From Heterobasidion occidentale (taxonomy: Eukaryota > Basidiomycota > Agaricomycetes > Russulales > Bondarzewiaceae), in assembly GCA_039111635.1 (NCBI GenBank), contig JBCAQO010000006.1:434001-498000 (forward strand): 64,000 nt of DNA, in the 5' to 3' direction. Of the stretch, positions 22,090-35,058 are shown one piece after another. The number at the start of each line of letters is the position of its first letter. The stretch's first letter is position 1. A model generated the notes under the pieces. The model did no database searches. It was not told where the DNA came from and saw only the letters and a list, made by a program, of their open reading frames with translations. A program made the position numbers and the translations under genes.

Positions 22090-23875
22090 TGAATAACTGA
22101 TGTCGCATTTTACCCATAAGCTGTCCTCAATATCGCTGTAACTCTGTTGTACTTCTGCTGACTCTTCATCTGCTCTGCCACAATTTCCATGTTTGTCTTT
22201 GTTCACTCAGTCTGTTCTGGGTTCCGCACCCTCCGCACGCCTACTTTAGTGTTGACCACGAGTGCGTAGCATAGCACTATGAGTCGATCAGGTACCTTCT
22301 ATGTCTTTCTTTCGTCCCATGCAAGACTATTATGTACAAGATCCATTTGAGACAGCAGGCGGTGTCCGATGTTGGGAGTTAACATTGCCCTTGTCAGTGC
22401 TCGGCGCTCAGCCTATCGGCCGAATTCCTTGCGGCGTATCCTGGCGCAAACTTGAGGAAGAGAGATACAGCATTGCTTAAATCTGCTGCGATTATCAGTG
22501 AGTGCTCACTTAGTCTAAGATGCTTCCGAATCGCTGATGCCTTCAAAATATTTTTTCATATTCACCGTCAGCAATCTTGAATCACGTGCATCCCGCCTTG
22601 AACGGCTTTCGACAGCAAGCACGATTTTCGGGGACTTTCAATCCCAAAACTCAACATCCACTGAAGGTGGTTCTATTCGGGTCAGCATCAAGACCTACGG
22701 TAAGTTTGTACTTGTATGCGTCATCGAGCAACACGTTTTCGGCGTTCGATGACACGCTCTGACGCATTGACGCTGAGATACCACCACATTAAAACTCCAA
22801 TCGCCACATGAAAGGACTCACTGCTATAACGTTAATTGACACTGCCTGCTCTGGGGTAACAGTAGGCACTTGCGGATATCTCAAGAACTTGTGCGTCTCC
22901 TATGTTAATCACTCCTTATCACCTGATGTTAAATTATCGGCAATTTTGTCACATACCGTGCTGCAGAACTGCTATATGCAGTGATGTATTGACATGTTAA
23001 ACGCTCGCTGCGACTCCCGCAGCCACTATAAAATTGCAAGTTGTCCATCGAATAGCTTCTCCTTGTTGCCGACAGACCTTGCTCCGTCAGGTTTGACAGA
23101 TTGGCGTAATTCACTGACGGTTTCTACCGTCCACATACAGGCATATTATTTAGCTCTTACCGAAGTCGGTGGCATGTGTTTTGGCAGGAGGCCGCTCGAC
23201 GTCCAGCTTCATTGCGGCATCGTCGGGATCACTGTCGACGATAGGTCTTCTCTGTGCTACACGCATGCTCCTGCTATCAGATATGGCTCTTTTCAAGTTG
23301 TTCGACATCACGCGGAAGGCATAGTTTAGCGCGGAGGCCGCGTCCACCCGCTGCGTTTCCCGGGATGGATTTTGACTTGTCTTTTATATTTTTTTGACCT
23401 CAGTCTCTCAAACTCTCACCACTAGTCGTGCCGGCGCGCGTGACGTACCTTGGATATATATGGACATTTCACCGACGTCGAAGACGCCGGGATTCATTAC
23501 AGCAGAGCTTTGAAGGGCTACCCGAGTGGCGTCAAGGTTTTGTATCCCCAACAGAGGATTCGCACACAGCCGCACACTCGTCCCTCAATCACGTTCCCTC
23601 TTCAGAAAGCCGATTAACTGAATCAACGACAACAGCCGGTGTTTTCCTCTCAGTGGCTTGCAGAAGAATGCCGTGAGGCCTGGGATCCTGACAGCTATTG
23701 GCAAAACGATATCACAGCTTGTCAGATGCTCTCTCTCCCTCACTGTTGCTTTCCATTCACTCATATGATGATGATTATAACAAGGCCAAACAGTCGAAAT
23801 CGCTTGATATAAAGCGTCGCCCAATTGCCCATACTTGTATCTGCAACCAGCTTTTCTATATTTGAAGCTCTGAGG
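22090..23875. other. Intergenic region MCM2 / P450
   Basis: 1.8 kb without a supportable gene. A minus-strand frame (23150-23347, RAISDSRSMRVAQRRP...) ends next to a possible GTAAGA donor, but I find no following exon that stays open. The rest is MCM2 3' flank and P450 promoter. Confidence 0.5.
23808..23813 (+). promoter_or_regulatory. TATA box of the P450 gene
   Basis: TATAAA about 65 bp upstream of the first downstream ATG at 23876, which supports that start over the more 5' non-ATG opening of the same frame. Confidence 0.5.
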
Positions 23876-26227
23876 ATGTTACCCATGCTGCTCGCAATCT
23901 CTATGACCTCCTGCGGAGTCTGGCTGCTATGGAGGCAAACGAGGCGCTGGAGGAGACAGGCTTCATTGCACAATTCCTGGTCCTCCCAGCGGATCATTTT
24001 TGACAGGTACACGCTACACCTGCCTCGACACAGCTCATAGCCATTGAAGCATTATATCTAGGACATATTGGACAAGTCCACGCTCCGCAGAGCTGGCAGT
24101 TCCATGCCGATATCATAGCTGAATATGGCAAGGTGGTAAAGCTGAACGGTTTCTTAGGCGTGAGTCTCAATATCGACCGGCCCAGAAAGACTCTTTGTGC
24201 TCATATGCTATTCAGGACGCGGTGCTCTATATCAGCGATACACGGGCGCTCCAAAGCATCTTGGGTAGGGACCAGCATGCGTTCAGCCCATTGCCGGTAT
24301 CCGTCGAGTAAGACCAATATCTGTGATGCTCTGAAAACTACTTGACCTCTACTGTCTAGGGGAAATAAACTCATATTTGGACCAGGCTTGGTCTCCACTC
24401 TCGGTATGCCCAATTCTCATCCATTCAAAATCAATTAACGGACCTTGGTTACAGGCGATCATCATAAGCGACAACGGAAGTTGCTGAACCCTTTTTTCTC
24501 CGTCAATCAAATGCGGTATATGATGCCGATCTTCGTACGAGTCGCTCGGCAGGTGAGCATGATGAATCATTTGTCCGAACAATCCTTGACCTTTTCCGAA
24601 GCTCCGTGAAATCCTCGCCGAAAAGGCCAAGGAGAACAGAGACGGTGTTGAATTGGATATCTTAGATTGGATGTCGCGCACATCGCTCGAAACTATTGGT
24701 CGAGCCGGGTTTGGATACTCGTTCGGCGACCTCAACAGCGAAGTCGAAAATGTGTATGCGAAGGCTGTCAAACATCTAGCGTGAGCGCGGCATCCCCCCC
24801 TCCTCCCATTACATTCATAACCATGCAAATGCATGGACCCCTGCTAGTCCAACACTCAGTTCCCCTCAAGTGATGCTCGGAGCGCAGGCCTTCCCCTGGG
24901 TTCTCAAAGTCGGCACCCCAAATTTCCGGGGGCTTGTGGCCAAGTATCTTCCATGGAAGAGCATGCAGACGCTTGTCCAGATTGCGGACGTCATGAACCG
25001 CACAGCGCAAACCGTTTTCGAGAGCAAGCGCTCGGCTCTAAAAATGGGCGACGAAGCCGTCTTGCAGCAAGTTGGCGATGGAAGGGACATATTGAGTGCT
25101 CTATGTATGTTGTCTACGCTTCAAGCGCTTCGCGTATACCGACATCATTCCGTACCAGTGATAGCAAATACAAATGCATCGGCGGACAACGGTCTCCCAG
25201 ATTCGGAAGTGGTGGCCCATATGAGGTTTATAATTGTCGTGTGGCCTTCTTATAGTTGTTCCTGATGTTTGTCTCATCTAGCGTCATGCTTTTCGGGGGC
25301 ATGGAGACGACATCTTCCGCTCTCTCCCGAATCCTTCATCTGCTCTCCGGGCATCAGGACATTCAGAAGAAGCTCCGCGATGAGCTAGCAAAGGCCAGTT
25401 CCGACGGCGAATTGGATTTCGACGCTCTGTACGCGCTTCCCTATCTCGATGCCGTCATCAAGGAAACCCTTAGATTGTGAGTGCTAGTTTCGTGCGTCGG
25501 ATTATCTCACCAATACCGCTTCCTAGGTATCCTCCGGCACAATTTGTTTGGCGGATGTGAGTGATTTCCCCCCAAAAATACGACGACACGTAGTGACGTC
25601 AAGTCGATCTAGGACTTGCGAAGACTCTACAGTGCCGTTGGCGACACCCATCATCGGGACTGACGGACAGTCTCTGTCCGACATCTTCATCCCGAAAGAT
25701 ACAGGTATCATTCTTGGTTACATGGGCGTCAATCGAGACACAGACATTTGGGGTCCCGATGCGATGGAGTGGAAACCGGAAAGATGGGTTTCACCGCTAC
25801 CTTCAAGTGTGGCCGAGGCTCATGTCCCAGGCGTCTACGCCAACACGTATGTCTTTGTCTAATTTTAAGAACACCTCCAAGACTGACGTTTGTTCTAGAA
25901 TGACATTTGGAGGGGGGATCCATTCATGCATGTGAGTTCGATATCGTAGCTCAAAAATGACCGCAGACTGATCTCGTACGGACGACCAGCGGATTCAAAT
26001 TCTCCGAGCTTGAGATGAGTACGTGATTCACTTAATGACTGCGAGGGCTTTATTCCTAACATTCAGCAGAGGTCATCCTCGCAATCCTCCTCCCTTCCCT
26101 TCGATTTTCTGCATCCGATAAGCCTATTTCTTGGACTATGGGTGGGATTTCGGTACCTAAGGTGGATGGCTCATCACACCCGACTATGCCACTTGTGCTG
26201 TCGTTACTGAACATGGACGAAGCGTAA
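23876..26227 (+). CDS. Cytochrome P450 monooxygenase (one frame break)
   Basis: Membrane-anchored haem-thiolate monooxygenase; substrate unknown. The N terminus MLPMLLAISMTSCGVWLL is a membrane anchor followed by a basic stop-transfer, then the Pro-rich hinge IPGPPSGSF. Many short introns follow, joined by consensus sites: GHIGQVHAPQSW, RDQHAFSPLPV, GDHHKRQRKLLNPFF (C-helix), GGMETTSS (I-helix), KETLRLYPP (ExxR), WKPERW (PERF-like) and FGGGIHSCIGF (haem loop, Cys ligand), to stop at 26225-26227. Between the anchor and the hinge (about 23966-23975) the frame is off by one (an extra base or two missing), with no intron to explain it. Everything downstream is conserved. Resembles the large Agaricomycete P450 families; I do not assign a CYP number. 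Confidence 0.88.
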
Positions 26228-26961
26228 CAACGCACCGCCTCATCAATTACGAGGATCTTATTACTTTGAACCCCCTGCCGGTCCTCACTTAATGTGCTTT
26301 TTCGAGGACCCAACAGTGTGCTCCCTGAAAGCCATGAACGGGATATAGAGCGGTACCAAGCGCTGTCCATATTTAAGACCAAGAGGATATCCATTGCAAG
26401 TATTATTAATTCTCAATTTTGGAACTCAAGAGTCCTTTCGTAAAAGCAGAAACTGAAACCTTGCCCCCAATCACGCTGCCGTCTCTCTGAACAAAAGTCA
26501 GACCTGTGCTCCGTGCTAAGTACCGGGCCGAGCCGAGATCTTGATTCCCGTCACTCAATATGCCAAAAATGGGCGCACGTGTTCCTCCATTCTATCACCC
26601 ACAGACTAAATTAAGGCATCTTAGGGTGGCATGCTGTGAGATGCTGTGGCATGCTGCAGGGGGCGACAGCGTCAAGTGTGGCCTCGCGATGACCAGGCGG
26701 AATGAGCCGTCGGATTTTCAGTGACCACGGCTCGTTTTTGTGGGAGTCGTAACGGCTGGGCAAGCCGCGTGGACTCTTTACCAATAGAGCCCTTGTCGGA
26801 GCAGCGGAATATGGAATAATCGGCTGTCCCAGCAGACGCCTTTGGCGTGAGAATAATACGACCGATTTACGGCCCGCGACCATGGAACTCAGTTGTTCGG
26901 CCGTTCCGATCGCAGGATCCGGCGGGTATCCCTTTCCCTCGAACGCTGACAACCGTTCAAC
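26228..26961. other. Intergenic spacer
   Basis: A minus-strand frame at 26611-27036 runs into the next gene antisense and has no motif. I see nothing else. Confidence 0.5.
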
Positions 26962-27872
26962 ATGAGCACGCAGACAATCACCATCCCAGCCTCCTCCTCC
27001 TCTACCCTTTTCCTCCCCAACCTCGAGCTTTCGCATTCAAAGCACCCCTCATTAGAGGATGGCCTCGCTGAGCCTACTCCCCAGGAGCTTCTGGATAAGA
27101 CCTTATTTGCTCTACAAAAAGCCGAAATTGCATTGATTGAGTGGGGCACACTCCTGCACAATCGCATGGGCGTTCCTACCATTTTGAAGGTGAGTTTTAA
27201 GATCTGACAATATTGCTCTTTCCGTCCAGGATTCATCAATGCTGCACCTAGCACCACCATTTCCTCGTCCCAGACGACGAACTCCGCGCAGCATCTCGCA
27301 TCGCCTCAGAAGAGGGCTTGCCACTGGCAATTCCTCCCAAGATCCTCGTCGACACACATGGGGATTTCTTCGCTAAAGGACGTCTCCATCGCCTCACATC
27401 CTCCACCTCTCCCGGCCTCGCCCAATACCTGATCCTCCTCCCCTTTTCATTCGCCTCCTATACCCCTTCCGAGCTCGAGCTGCGACCCCGCCTCACCTCT
27501 CTCGCCTCCCCGCTCTGCAAAACCGTCCTCGTACCGGAGCGCCCCGCTGTCTACGCCTCCATTCTCCGCGCCATGTCCGCCTATCCGCGATGGTCGCCCA
27601 CGCGCATGACCCTCGAGTCGCACCTCTCCGAGCTTATCGGCTACAACCTGTACGACCTCAGCGACGGCTACGTCGATATCGATGACGAGGAGCTCTGTCA
27701 GGCGCAAGAGGTCGATCAGCGAGTCGCGGAGGCGGTGCAGGTCGTGAAAGAGTGGACATGTGCAGGCCAGTGGAGACAGGGGGAAGAATGGATGGGCGAT
27801 GCGCTAGTCTCTGTCGTATCGGGTGCAGGTGAGCCGGAGTTTCTGCCGTGGGCCGCGCCTCCTGTATCATGA
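26962..27872 (+). CDS. Conserved-looking protein of unknown function
   Basis: Two exons, 26962-27189 and 27252-27872, join in phase 0 across a GTGAGT...CACCTAG intron to give 282 residues. The reading is consistent: MSTQTITIPASSSSTLF, then QELLDKTLFALQKAEIALIEW, then after the junction HHHFLVPDDELRAASR, a strand IPPKILVDTHGDFF, and a helical C terminus with acidic DISDGYVDIDDEE-type residues. No signal peptide, membrane span or known catalytic motif is visible. The N-terminal Ser/Thr stretch is low complexity. I do not recognise the family. Confidence 0.6.
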
Positions 27873-28658
27873 CTGTATCGGTGGGTCTTCCTGTATGATT
27901 GGTGTGGACATTCCTCGTATCGCGTCGATATGTACAACAATGTACTTTATTTTTTTTCTTTTGTGGCTTGTCAATTACATTAACCAGAACTCGAAGTGCA
28001 GATTGACGAAGTTCCCCTTACAGCGCAGTGTCGAGTCAGAGCTGTGGCCACAGCTGTCGATGAGTCTATGTTGGGACCGGGCCGCGCCCCGTATCCACCG
28101 ATCTCCGACACGGGCACGCTTCCTGAGTCCTTGTATCCATTTTGGGGCGGTGGCGTCGGCATCGCCTCGTGATACGCACGCAAACATCGCATCGCCGACA
28201 GTGCTTGGGCCACCACATACGAGTTACAGAATACGATACACAAGAAGACACGAACGAAACTGAAAGCGCTCTAAGACCGGAACAACAAAACAGCTCGCCA
28301 CATAGCGTCAAAGCACAAGGTTACGCCACACAGACCTGCCAGCCGACATCAGACCTCGGACCAGCACGCAAAGGCCGCTTCCCCGATCCTGTTCCGAGTC
28401 GGCTGTGGATATACGAGTAGGAAGGAAGGCTTACGGATTGTTCGCCATGACCATGCAGCATGCGCACGCCACGAGAACGCACGCTCCTTCCTACTTACAA
28501 GTCGTCAGGAGTGTGCTTCTGGTGTCGCTGGCGCAAACTTGATGGCCGAAAATAGTCACCCGCGGACAGGTCAGGCGGACCGACCCGGGGCACCGATGCA
28601 AAGAAGTGGTGCTAGGAAAGGAAGGTTCGACAGCGGCGGAAGAGACTGCGCTGACATG
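27873..28658. other. Convergent spacer, unknown gene / UPF2
   Basis: 786 bp between two converging stops. Frames on both strands overlap without motifs; probably 3' flanks only. Confidence 0.5.
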
Positions 28659-31600
28659 TTATCCGACAAGACGAATTTTGACAGCACGGTTCTTGTTCTC
28701 GAGGGCTGAGGAAAAGTCAGCACGGAAATTGTCATGAAAGGTACCTCCTCTTGCCTTTCAGTTCTTCGGCTTCTTCCCGCTGTTCGTAGTTCAGCACCAG
28801 GCGCTTGAGGTGTTGCTGCTCAACCTTGTCCTGCATTTGGGCCGTTCGTGTCTGCACCGCAAGCGCAGATTCTGCGGGGATAGCAAGGACACGGGCCTGG
28901 GCGATGCAATTGAGCGAACACAACCTGACCGTGACACTAGGATAATCCTACCTGCTGCTTGTTGCCTCGCTTGGTGATCATGGTGAAGTTCATCATGCCA
29001 GGCCCTGTGACTTCCACATCACCGTTCTCCTCGTCTTCGTCATCTGCGCGCTTCTTCCGGGTACCAGGTTGCAGCACCGCAGATTCCCATAGCGTCTGCG
29101 CCGTGCGACGGTCGACCTTGCGTGACTCTGCCGAAGAATCCGTTACCATCTTTGCAAGCTCTTTGGCAAATTCGGCTTCAGCCTCCTCCGAAGGACCTAG
29201 ATTCTCCTGCGCAGGCTTGACCACGACAGGCTCAGGTGAGGGCCACGGTCCTCAACCTATGAAAGCGATGAGACGAAGCCATGAAAATCTGATGAGTGTA
29301 CTCACAGAAGACTCTGTTGCTTCGCCCTCTTCGCCGTCCTCGTCATCTTCTTTGCCAACTCTTTCACCCTCATCTCCGCTGTCTTCGCCGCTGTCTTCGC
29401 CAGCAGTAACTATGCGAAAGACATTAGTAAACGTGACAGCAACCTATGAAAAATTGACTCACGACCAGCAGATTGGAATGCAAGAGCAAACATCTCCTCC
29501 ACAGCGACAGCTGCCTCTTCCAAAGTCTTAAACAAGGCCAATTTCGGTCTGATAGCCTGCCATATCATATCAATGCCTGATCCTGCCATATCGCACAAGA
29601 AACTAACCTCCAATGAATCCGTCAACATGAACTCTACGTCCATGGGTAGCGGTTCTTTGCACAGAACATAGTACTAAGATGCGCCCATAGTGAGCTTTTA
29701 CCTCGTTTCAGAGTATACAATGAAATACCTGGAAGAACGTGAGGAAATTGTCGAGCTTCTTCTTCTGCGATCCACGATCAAAGCACATGCCGCACGTATC
29801 CAGCAAAACGCAGACGAGGCGAACCCGGAAGAAGTCGTCCGGCATATCAATTGGGCACGGATACCGGGGTAGCGGATGTCCCTCAGCTGCATACAACATA
29901 AGCTTCCCTAGTCATGACGTCAAATTCGGCGTACTTACGATGTCCAAAGGTGACCAGCGACCACAGCGTATCGAACACCAAGCTAGAGCCAATTAGCCTG
30001 TAGATATAGAGCTCCCCCAGATATTTCAAAGTCGCGACCCTGCGTTGGTTAGTGCTGTACACATTCTGCTCCAGCCCGCGTCGCACATCCTCAAGCACCT
30101 GGTCGATAACCGCTATCGCAAAATCGGGATGATAGCGTTGCAAGTCGTATGTGAGCATCGCCAGAAGAGATATATTACTATAGCGTAGCTTGTGCGGTTT
30201 GGTGAAGACTTTGTGCAAGGTGCGCCAAATTGCAGGATCATCCCAGTCAAGCTTGCGGAGGAGTTTCAGAACCTTATCGATGGTCTTCTTGGCGAGGACA
30301 TCATAGATGAGGTGTCGAGTGAAGAGGTCCATGGGTGTGCGCTCTTTCTCCTGACGCGGGGCTCGTTCTGGTGGATTAGCCTAGGTGACACAGATCAGTG
30401 GTATACTAAGATAATTCGCTGCCATCTATACCTGATAATAAGCATTCTCGAGTACGAGCTGCTGTCTTGGATCGAAATGTTGCAAGCTTTGCTTTCGCTT
30501 CATGAGCTCCAACTGATGGCACGTAAACATCGGTGACTTGAAAATACAACAGAGAACACTTACCATCGTGCCAAACCGCTGCTTTGTTTCGTCATCTCGC
30601 AACAAAAATCGCCCACATCCTTCCAGAAGTAGCGCGATATTGTCCACGTTCGTCCCAGAAAAGTCATCCAAACAGACTTTGAACATGTGCAAGATAAGGT
30701 GCGGGGGTACGACTCTGAACTTTGTCAAATTGGACAGGAATGTAATGTTCTGTGCATCATCAAGAGGATCACCGTAAGCTTGGTCACGCATCCACCAAAA
30801 ACAACTCACCTTCAGTCGGACTTCAGCGAGTTCCTTGACAACGTTCTTCTTCCTTTGGAGGTATCGGAATTCCTCATCCAACTATACCTAGCTGAGCTCC
30901 ACTTTTCGAAACGAATAGAACAAACGTACGGCAGCTATCAAGTCCGCACCGACGTCCGGCATGTATTTGTTCAAGGTCGCGACAAGTCGGGAGTAGTGTG
31001 GCAGCACGTCTGTCCGATTTTTCGGCACTTGCGACAAAAACTGCAGACGCATCAGAGCATGAAACAAACAAGAAATTGTCAGGAAAACTACCTTGGCAAG
31101 CCTCTTCCTCGCCGCCTTGGAGTTCAAGAACGCAAACTCAAGTGCTGCTTGATCGATTAACGAGCGATTAGTACAATCAGGAAGACGAGCCAACAGGGCT
31201 GTGAGCAGCTGAGATGGACCCTGCGGAGCCAAGTTTGGCGTCGTGGGGCGCGACCCTTCCTTAGGTGTGCCTGGAACAGGCGTATCCGTACTGTCAAGGG
31301 ACTAAGTTACAGAGTTCAACTCGGCTAGAACGAGATACGCACCCATCATCCATATCATCTTCCGCCTCAGTTTCATCGCCGTTTATACCGTTTGTCTTGG
31401 TGACCTCGTGCTCCTTATCCTTCAGCCCAGCCAGCTCCTCCTCTAACTTGCGCACCTCCTCTTCCTCTGCTTTGCGCGCCCTCTCGACTTCCTCTTCTCC
31501 CTTCTCCTCCTTCTCATCTTTCCCATCCTCGACGCCTAAGATGCTCTTAGGGACTACCTCCCGCAAATCCTGGATGTCCTCGAAGAAGCGACGCTCTTCT

Positions 31601-33005
31601 TCGTCCTCCCACTTACCTCCAGATGCTGCCAAAGCAAGCTCTTCCGCATCATCGTTCAGTATTGATCCAGTGTTGTTTCCTATCTGAATGGAACTGCTCG
31701 CGTGGGAGGAAGTTGGGAGAGAAGGAAGAGGCAAGTAAAGCAACTCAGAAAGGCTAAAAATTGCACGATGAGCAAGACAGCTGCGATGAAACCGGAGAGA
31801 AACGTACGTCTGGCAGCTGGCAAGCAGTTTATCGTAGTTCTTCGTCATCTTCTCGTACGCTTGCTGCCTGTCCTCAAAGATCTCTCCAGAGCGAATGTAT
31901 GCTTCATGATTTCGGCGATCTTGTTCTTGCAAACGCTGAAAATGATATTAATCTTTGCGAATAACCCGACAATGTGTCATGCTCACCTTATGCTCAATGA
32001 CGAGCTTCTTCGCGACATTATCAAAGTACCCCTCGCACATCTTCTTGAACCGATCTCTAATGTCTTTTTCTATCAGCTCCTCCTCTTCCTTCACTGTCAG
32101 GGAGATCGAGTTGTTCTCATGTGATGTCGTTTCGGAAGATAGCGTCCCTGGTTCGGCCGTAGCAGAGATTTGCTTAGACGATGGTGGGGTAAGACCGAGA
32201 AATGGCCTAGAGAATGATTTGAGGAAAGTTGTTAGAAGGGGTAAGGACGACAGGGAAGGGTCATTCGAGAGCTATGAACACTGGATCAGACAGAAACATA
32301 TAGCATATATGTGGCTGGAGGAACGAACCAGATCTCTTAGCGCCTTCATGATCCACTCTCCGCCACTCCTGCCAGGGCCGTCCCTGATTATCCCAACAAG
32401 AGAGAGCTCCGAGCATACACGCAAGACGGGCCGCTGTCTTGACACTCTTGTTGCATCCTCCTTCTCCCTCTGTTCGGGCGCCATCGCGGCAAGCGCCGCG
32501 CGCGGGGGAGGCGCCAAGGCGGCTGCGAGAGACGAGACAAGCACGGGCGTAAAGGTCTTCGGGAAACGTCTGTGCAGAGTAGATATGACCTGATAACAAC
32601 TCAGTATCCTAGACCGCCAGGGTCGTGGACCCACACACCTCCGCAGCACTCCACACATCCTTTTCGAGCTTGCATCTGACAATGCCCTCTGTCACGGCAC
32701 CTGCAATCTCATCAATGTACTTCTCCAGAGAGAGGGTATCAATATCCTTCAGAATTTGATCATGATTGTCCACGCCCATAGACAGTTTAATCCGCTTGAT
32801 GAGTGCAGTGTGGCGCTTTAGAGACGAGTCCAGAGCTTTCGCAAGCTCTACAGTTCAGTTTCGTTGTCAACAAGAGCGCCCCAATCGATGCAAGTTGAAC
32901 CTCACCTTCGCCAGCTCGATCATCGTTCAATTGTTTGAGCTGCGCGCGCTTGACATGGCGAGAGTGCTCTTCATCGGCCTTGATGTTCGTCTGAGTTGAT
33001 TCCAT
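28659..33005 (-). CDS. UPF2: Nonsense-mediated decay factor Upf2/Nmd2 (one frame break)
   Basis: Cytoplasmic scaffold of mRNA surveillance that bridges Upf1 and Upf3. About 19 exons on the minus strand. Landmarks in order: KRAQLKQLNDD, SSLKRHTALIKRIK (first MIF4G domain), EEEELIEKDIRDRFKKMCEGYF, a Lys/Glu-rich coiled segment, RVVPPHLILHMFK and ELMKRKQSLQHFDPRQQ (second MIF4G), LTRHLIYDVLAKK..KVLKLLRKLDWDDP with YLGELYIYRL (third MIF4G), CFDRGSQKKKLDNFLTFFQ, an acidic stretch, then the Upf1-binding region QTLWESAVLQPGTRKK. The frame breaks once at about 29230-29245, just after VEDRGP. The last intron (28706-28754) starts with GCAAGA, a GC-AG intron; the final exon encodes ENKNRAVKIRLVG. Start ATG at 33003-33005. 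Confidence 0.92.
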
Positions 33006-33479
33006 GCTGAGGATGTTGTTTCACACGCGTTCGAAAGTCATAAATATCGCTTGAATATGAAGACAAGTGAGAGGGAGAACCAAGGAGACTGATAGGCAGT
33101 GTACAGGCTGAATGACTGTCTTAAACAAGCCCCTTGCGTCTAGCGTCGATTGATTGTCCAAAACGGTATTGTGGCCAAATACCTCTACATAAATGCGGCT
33201 GGTTTTGGCACCAAAATATATTCATTGACACAATCTGATCCAAATATGATGCATAGACAGGTCACCACCACATCTCCCATAGCGCCAGTCAAACAGGTCG
33301 GAGCACTGTCGGAGCGTAATACGAAAACACGGACGGCATAACGATCACATACAAATACACCACGTCTGAGGTATACAGAGGCTACCTATGGGGACTTCAA
33401 CACAAAAGGCATCTCCCTGATCAGAGGAGGCCCTTCATCTCCAAGGGATGTACCGGTGGTGACGGCCGAAGATCTTCGG
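33006..33479. other. Spacer between UPF2 and FNT genes
   Basis: 474 bp holding the UPF2 5' flank and the transporter 3' flank. No supportable gene. Confidence 0.5.
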
Positions 33480-35058
33480 TCAATCCTCTCTCTTGTGGCC
33501 ATTACCATCGACCTCCGATTGTATCTCTGTCATCTTTTCCGCATATGCCTCTCCGGCTTCAGCGTCGACGAGCCCACCTGCGCGGTAGTCGCTCAGATAG
33601 AAGTAGACCGCTGGGATTGCAACAAAGAGCGCGCCGACGATGTTGCCGATGTAAGCCGCGATGAATGATCTGCGTTGAACGAGACGTAGCATATTAAGCA
33701 ACGGGGAAGGTCGAATCGCGACACACGCAAGTGAAGTAAGGACTTACTTTCGGATATATTCGGCCGTCGTCAACTGAAAGACATTATTAGCCCATGGTCG
33801 ATGTCAAGAATAGATGAACGGCCTACATTGGCGTGGAACATAATACCCAGAGGGACAGAAAACATGTTTGCTACCACTGAATAGACTCTAAGTTACGGAG
33901 ACATCGCAATTTAGTCGAGTTGCATTACCGTGATCATATCCGCATGCTACAAAAATCTGACTCGGACGAAGACGTCAGAAATGTTAGTGACGACCGAAAC
34001 AAGTGCATGCGTACCCATATTGGGATCCAGATTGCAAATACCTGCACAATGTACAATGAGCTTGCACACTTCGCCGAGAACGTAAGCTGGAGCGGACCTT
34101 CGAGATAGTCTCTCTCGCCCCTGCAGCTTGCTACGCCAAAATTAGCAGGGAAAATTTTGACCTGTCAATCAAAGCTCACCCAAACAGCAACGCTGACAAG
34201 CCAATTGCACCCAATCCCTCGCAGAAATATCTGATGCCACTCCGGGTCACCGGCTTTATGGCTGACAATCGATCGTGAGAGCATATGTGAGCAAGATATA
34301 CCATGTAGGAACAAGGTCATTGCGCACATAGCGAACGTCTGGACGAACGTGTCATACGGTTCAGTGGATAGGACGCCCGAGTCTGCGTGAAAACTGGCTT
34401 TACTATCTCTGAGGATGGGATTTCCACTGTGAGACTCACACTTGACGAGTATCGCGGCGAAGAAGAGACAGCCGACCAGATTTCCGAAAGTGACTGGCAT
34501 CCTCTTGGATCAATTCGGGTACAGAAGCCGGTGATTCGACGTACATACCGACCAGCCAATTGAGCGGCAAGCTCCACCATGGGATAGCACGTTTCATCAC
34601 AGCCATAGGAAATACCTTGCCCCACATTGTGAGCGCGAGACCCCGGAGACATGTGGATAGCATACTCACCATCATGTTACTTGTCAGCAGCTCCTGTCCC
34701 TGCAGTACAATCCTAGCCCGCGACATCAGCGCCATACGCCGACAATAAAGCTCCTACCCACATTACCAAACCCACTGGAAAGACAAAACCGCCCAAGACT
34801 TTCACAATTCCGGGATTTGAAGTGTTGAGGCCAGGTGCACCACCCTGTATGACTTCCGAAAGCAAGCCTCCGAACGAGAGCATCACCCCCGCAAGAAACT
34901 GAATGCCTGGTGGATGAGCGCGTGCTTTATCTCAGAACGACGTAAGCACTCACGGCCTTGAAGAAAATCATATCAAGACGCGTCCTGTGTTTTATGACCG
35001 CCAGCTCGACGAACGCTGCCGCGACTTCAGCGGGTCTCAGTGTGCTTGACGTACCCAT
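33480..35058 (-). CDS. Formate/nitrite transporter (FNT) family channel
   Basis: Plasma-membrane channel for small anions such as formate or nitrite (FocA/NirC family). About 13 small exons on the minus strand, all in frame. Start MGTSSTLRPAEVAAAF at 35058. Family landmarks: the DMIFFKA N-terminal helix, GVMLSFGGLL, LNTSNPGIVKVLGGFVFPVGLV, VLQGQELLTSNMM, MKRAIPWWSLPLNWL, VTFGNLVGCLFFA, LRG.GCNWLVSVAVW, GYDHVVANMF and YIGNIVGALF, then a hydrophilic acidic tail ending at 33480. The conserved N-W-L and H-V-V-A-N-M motifs are intact. Exons are often 30-90 nt, so the intron density is unusually high. A TATTTATA element lies about 90 bp upstream. Which anion is moved cannot be told from sequence. 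Confidence 0.92.

Noticed and set aside
14711..26227. A terpene biosynthetic cluster joining the cyclase-like gene and the P450
   Set aside because: They are separated by a Cys-rich gene and MCM2 and lie on opposite strands; proximity alone is not enough.
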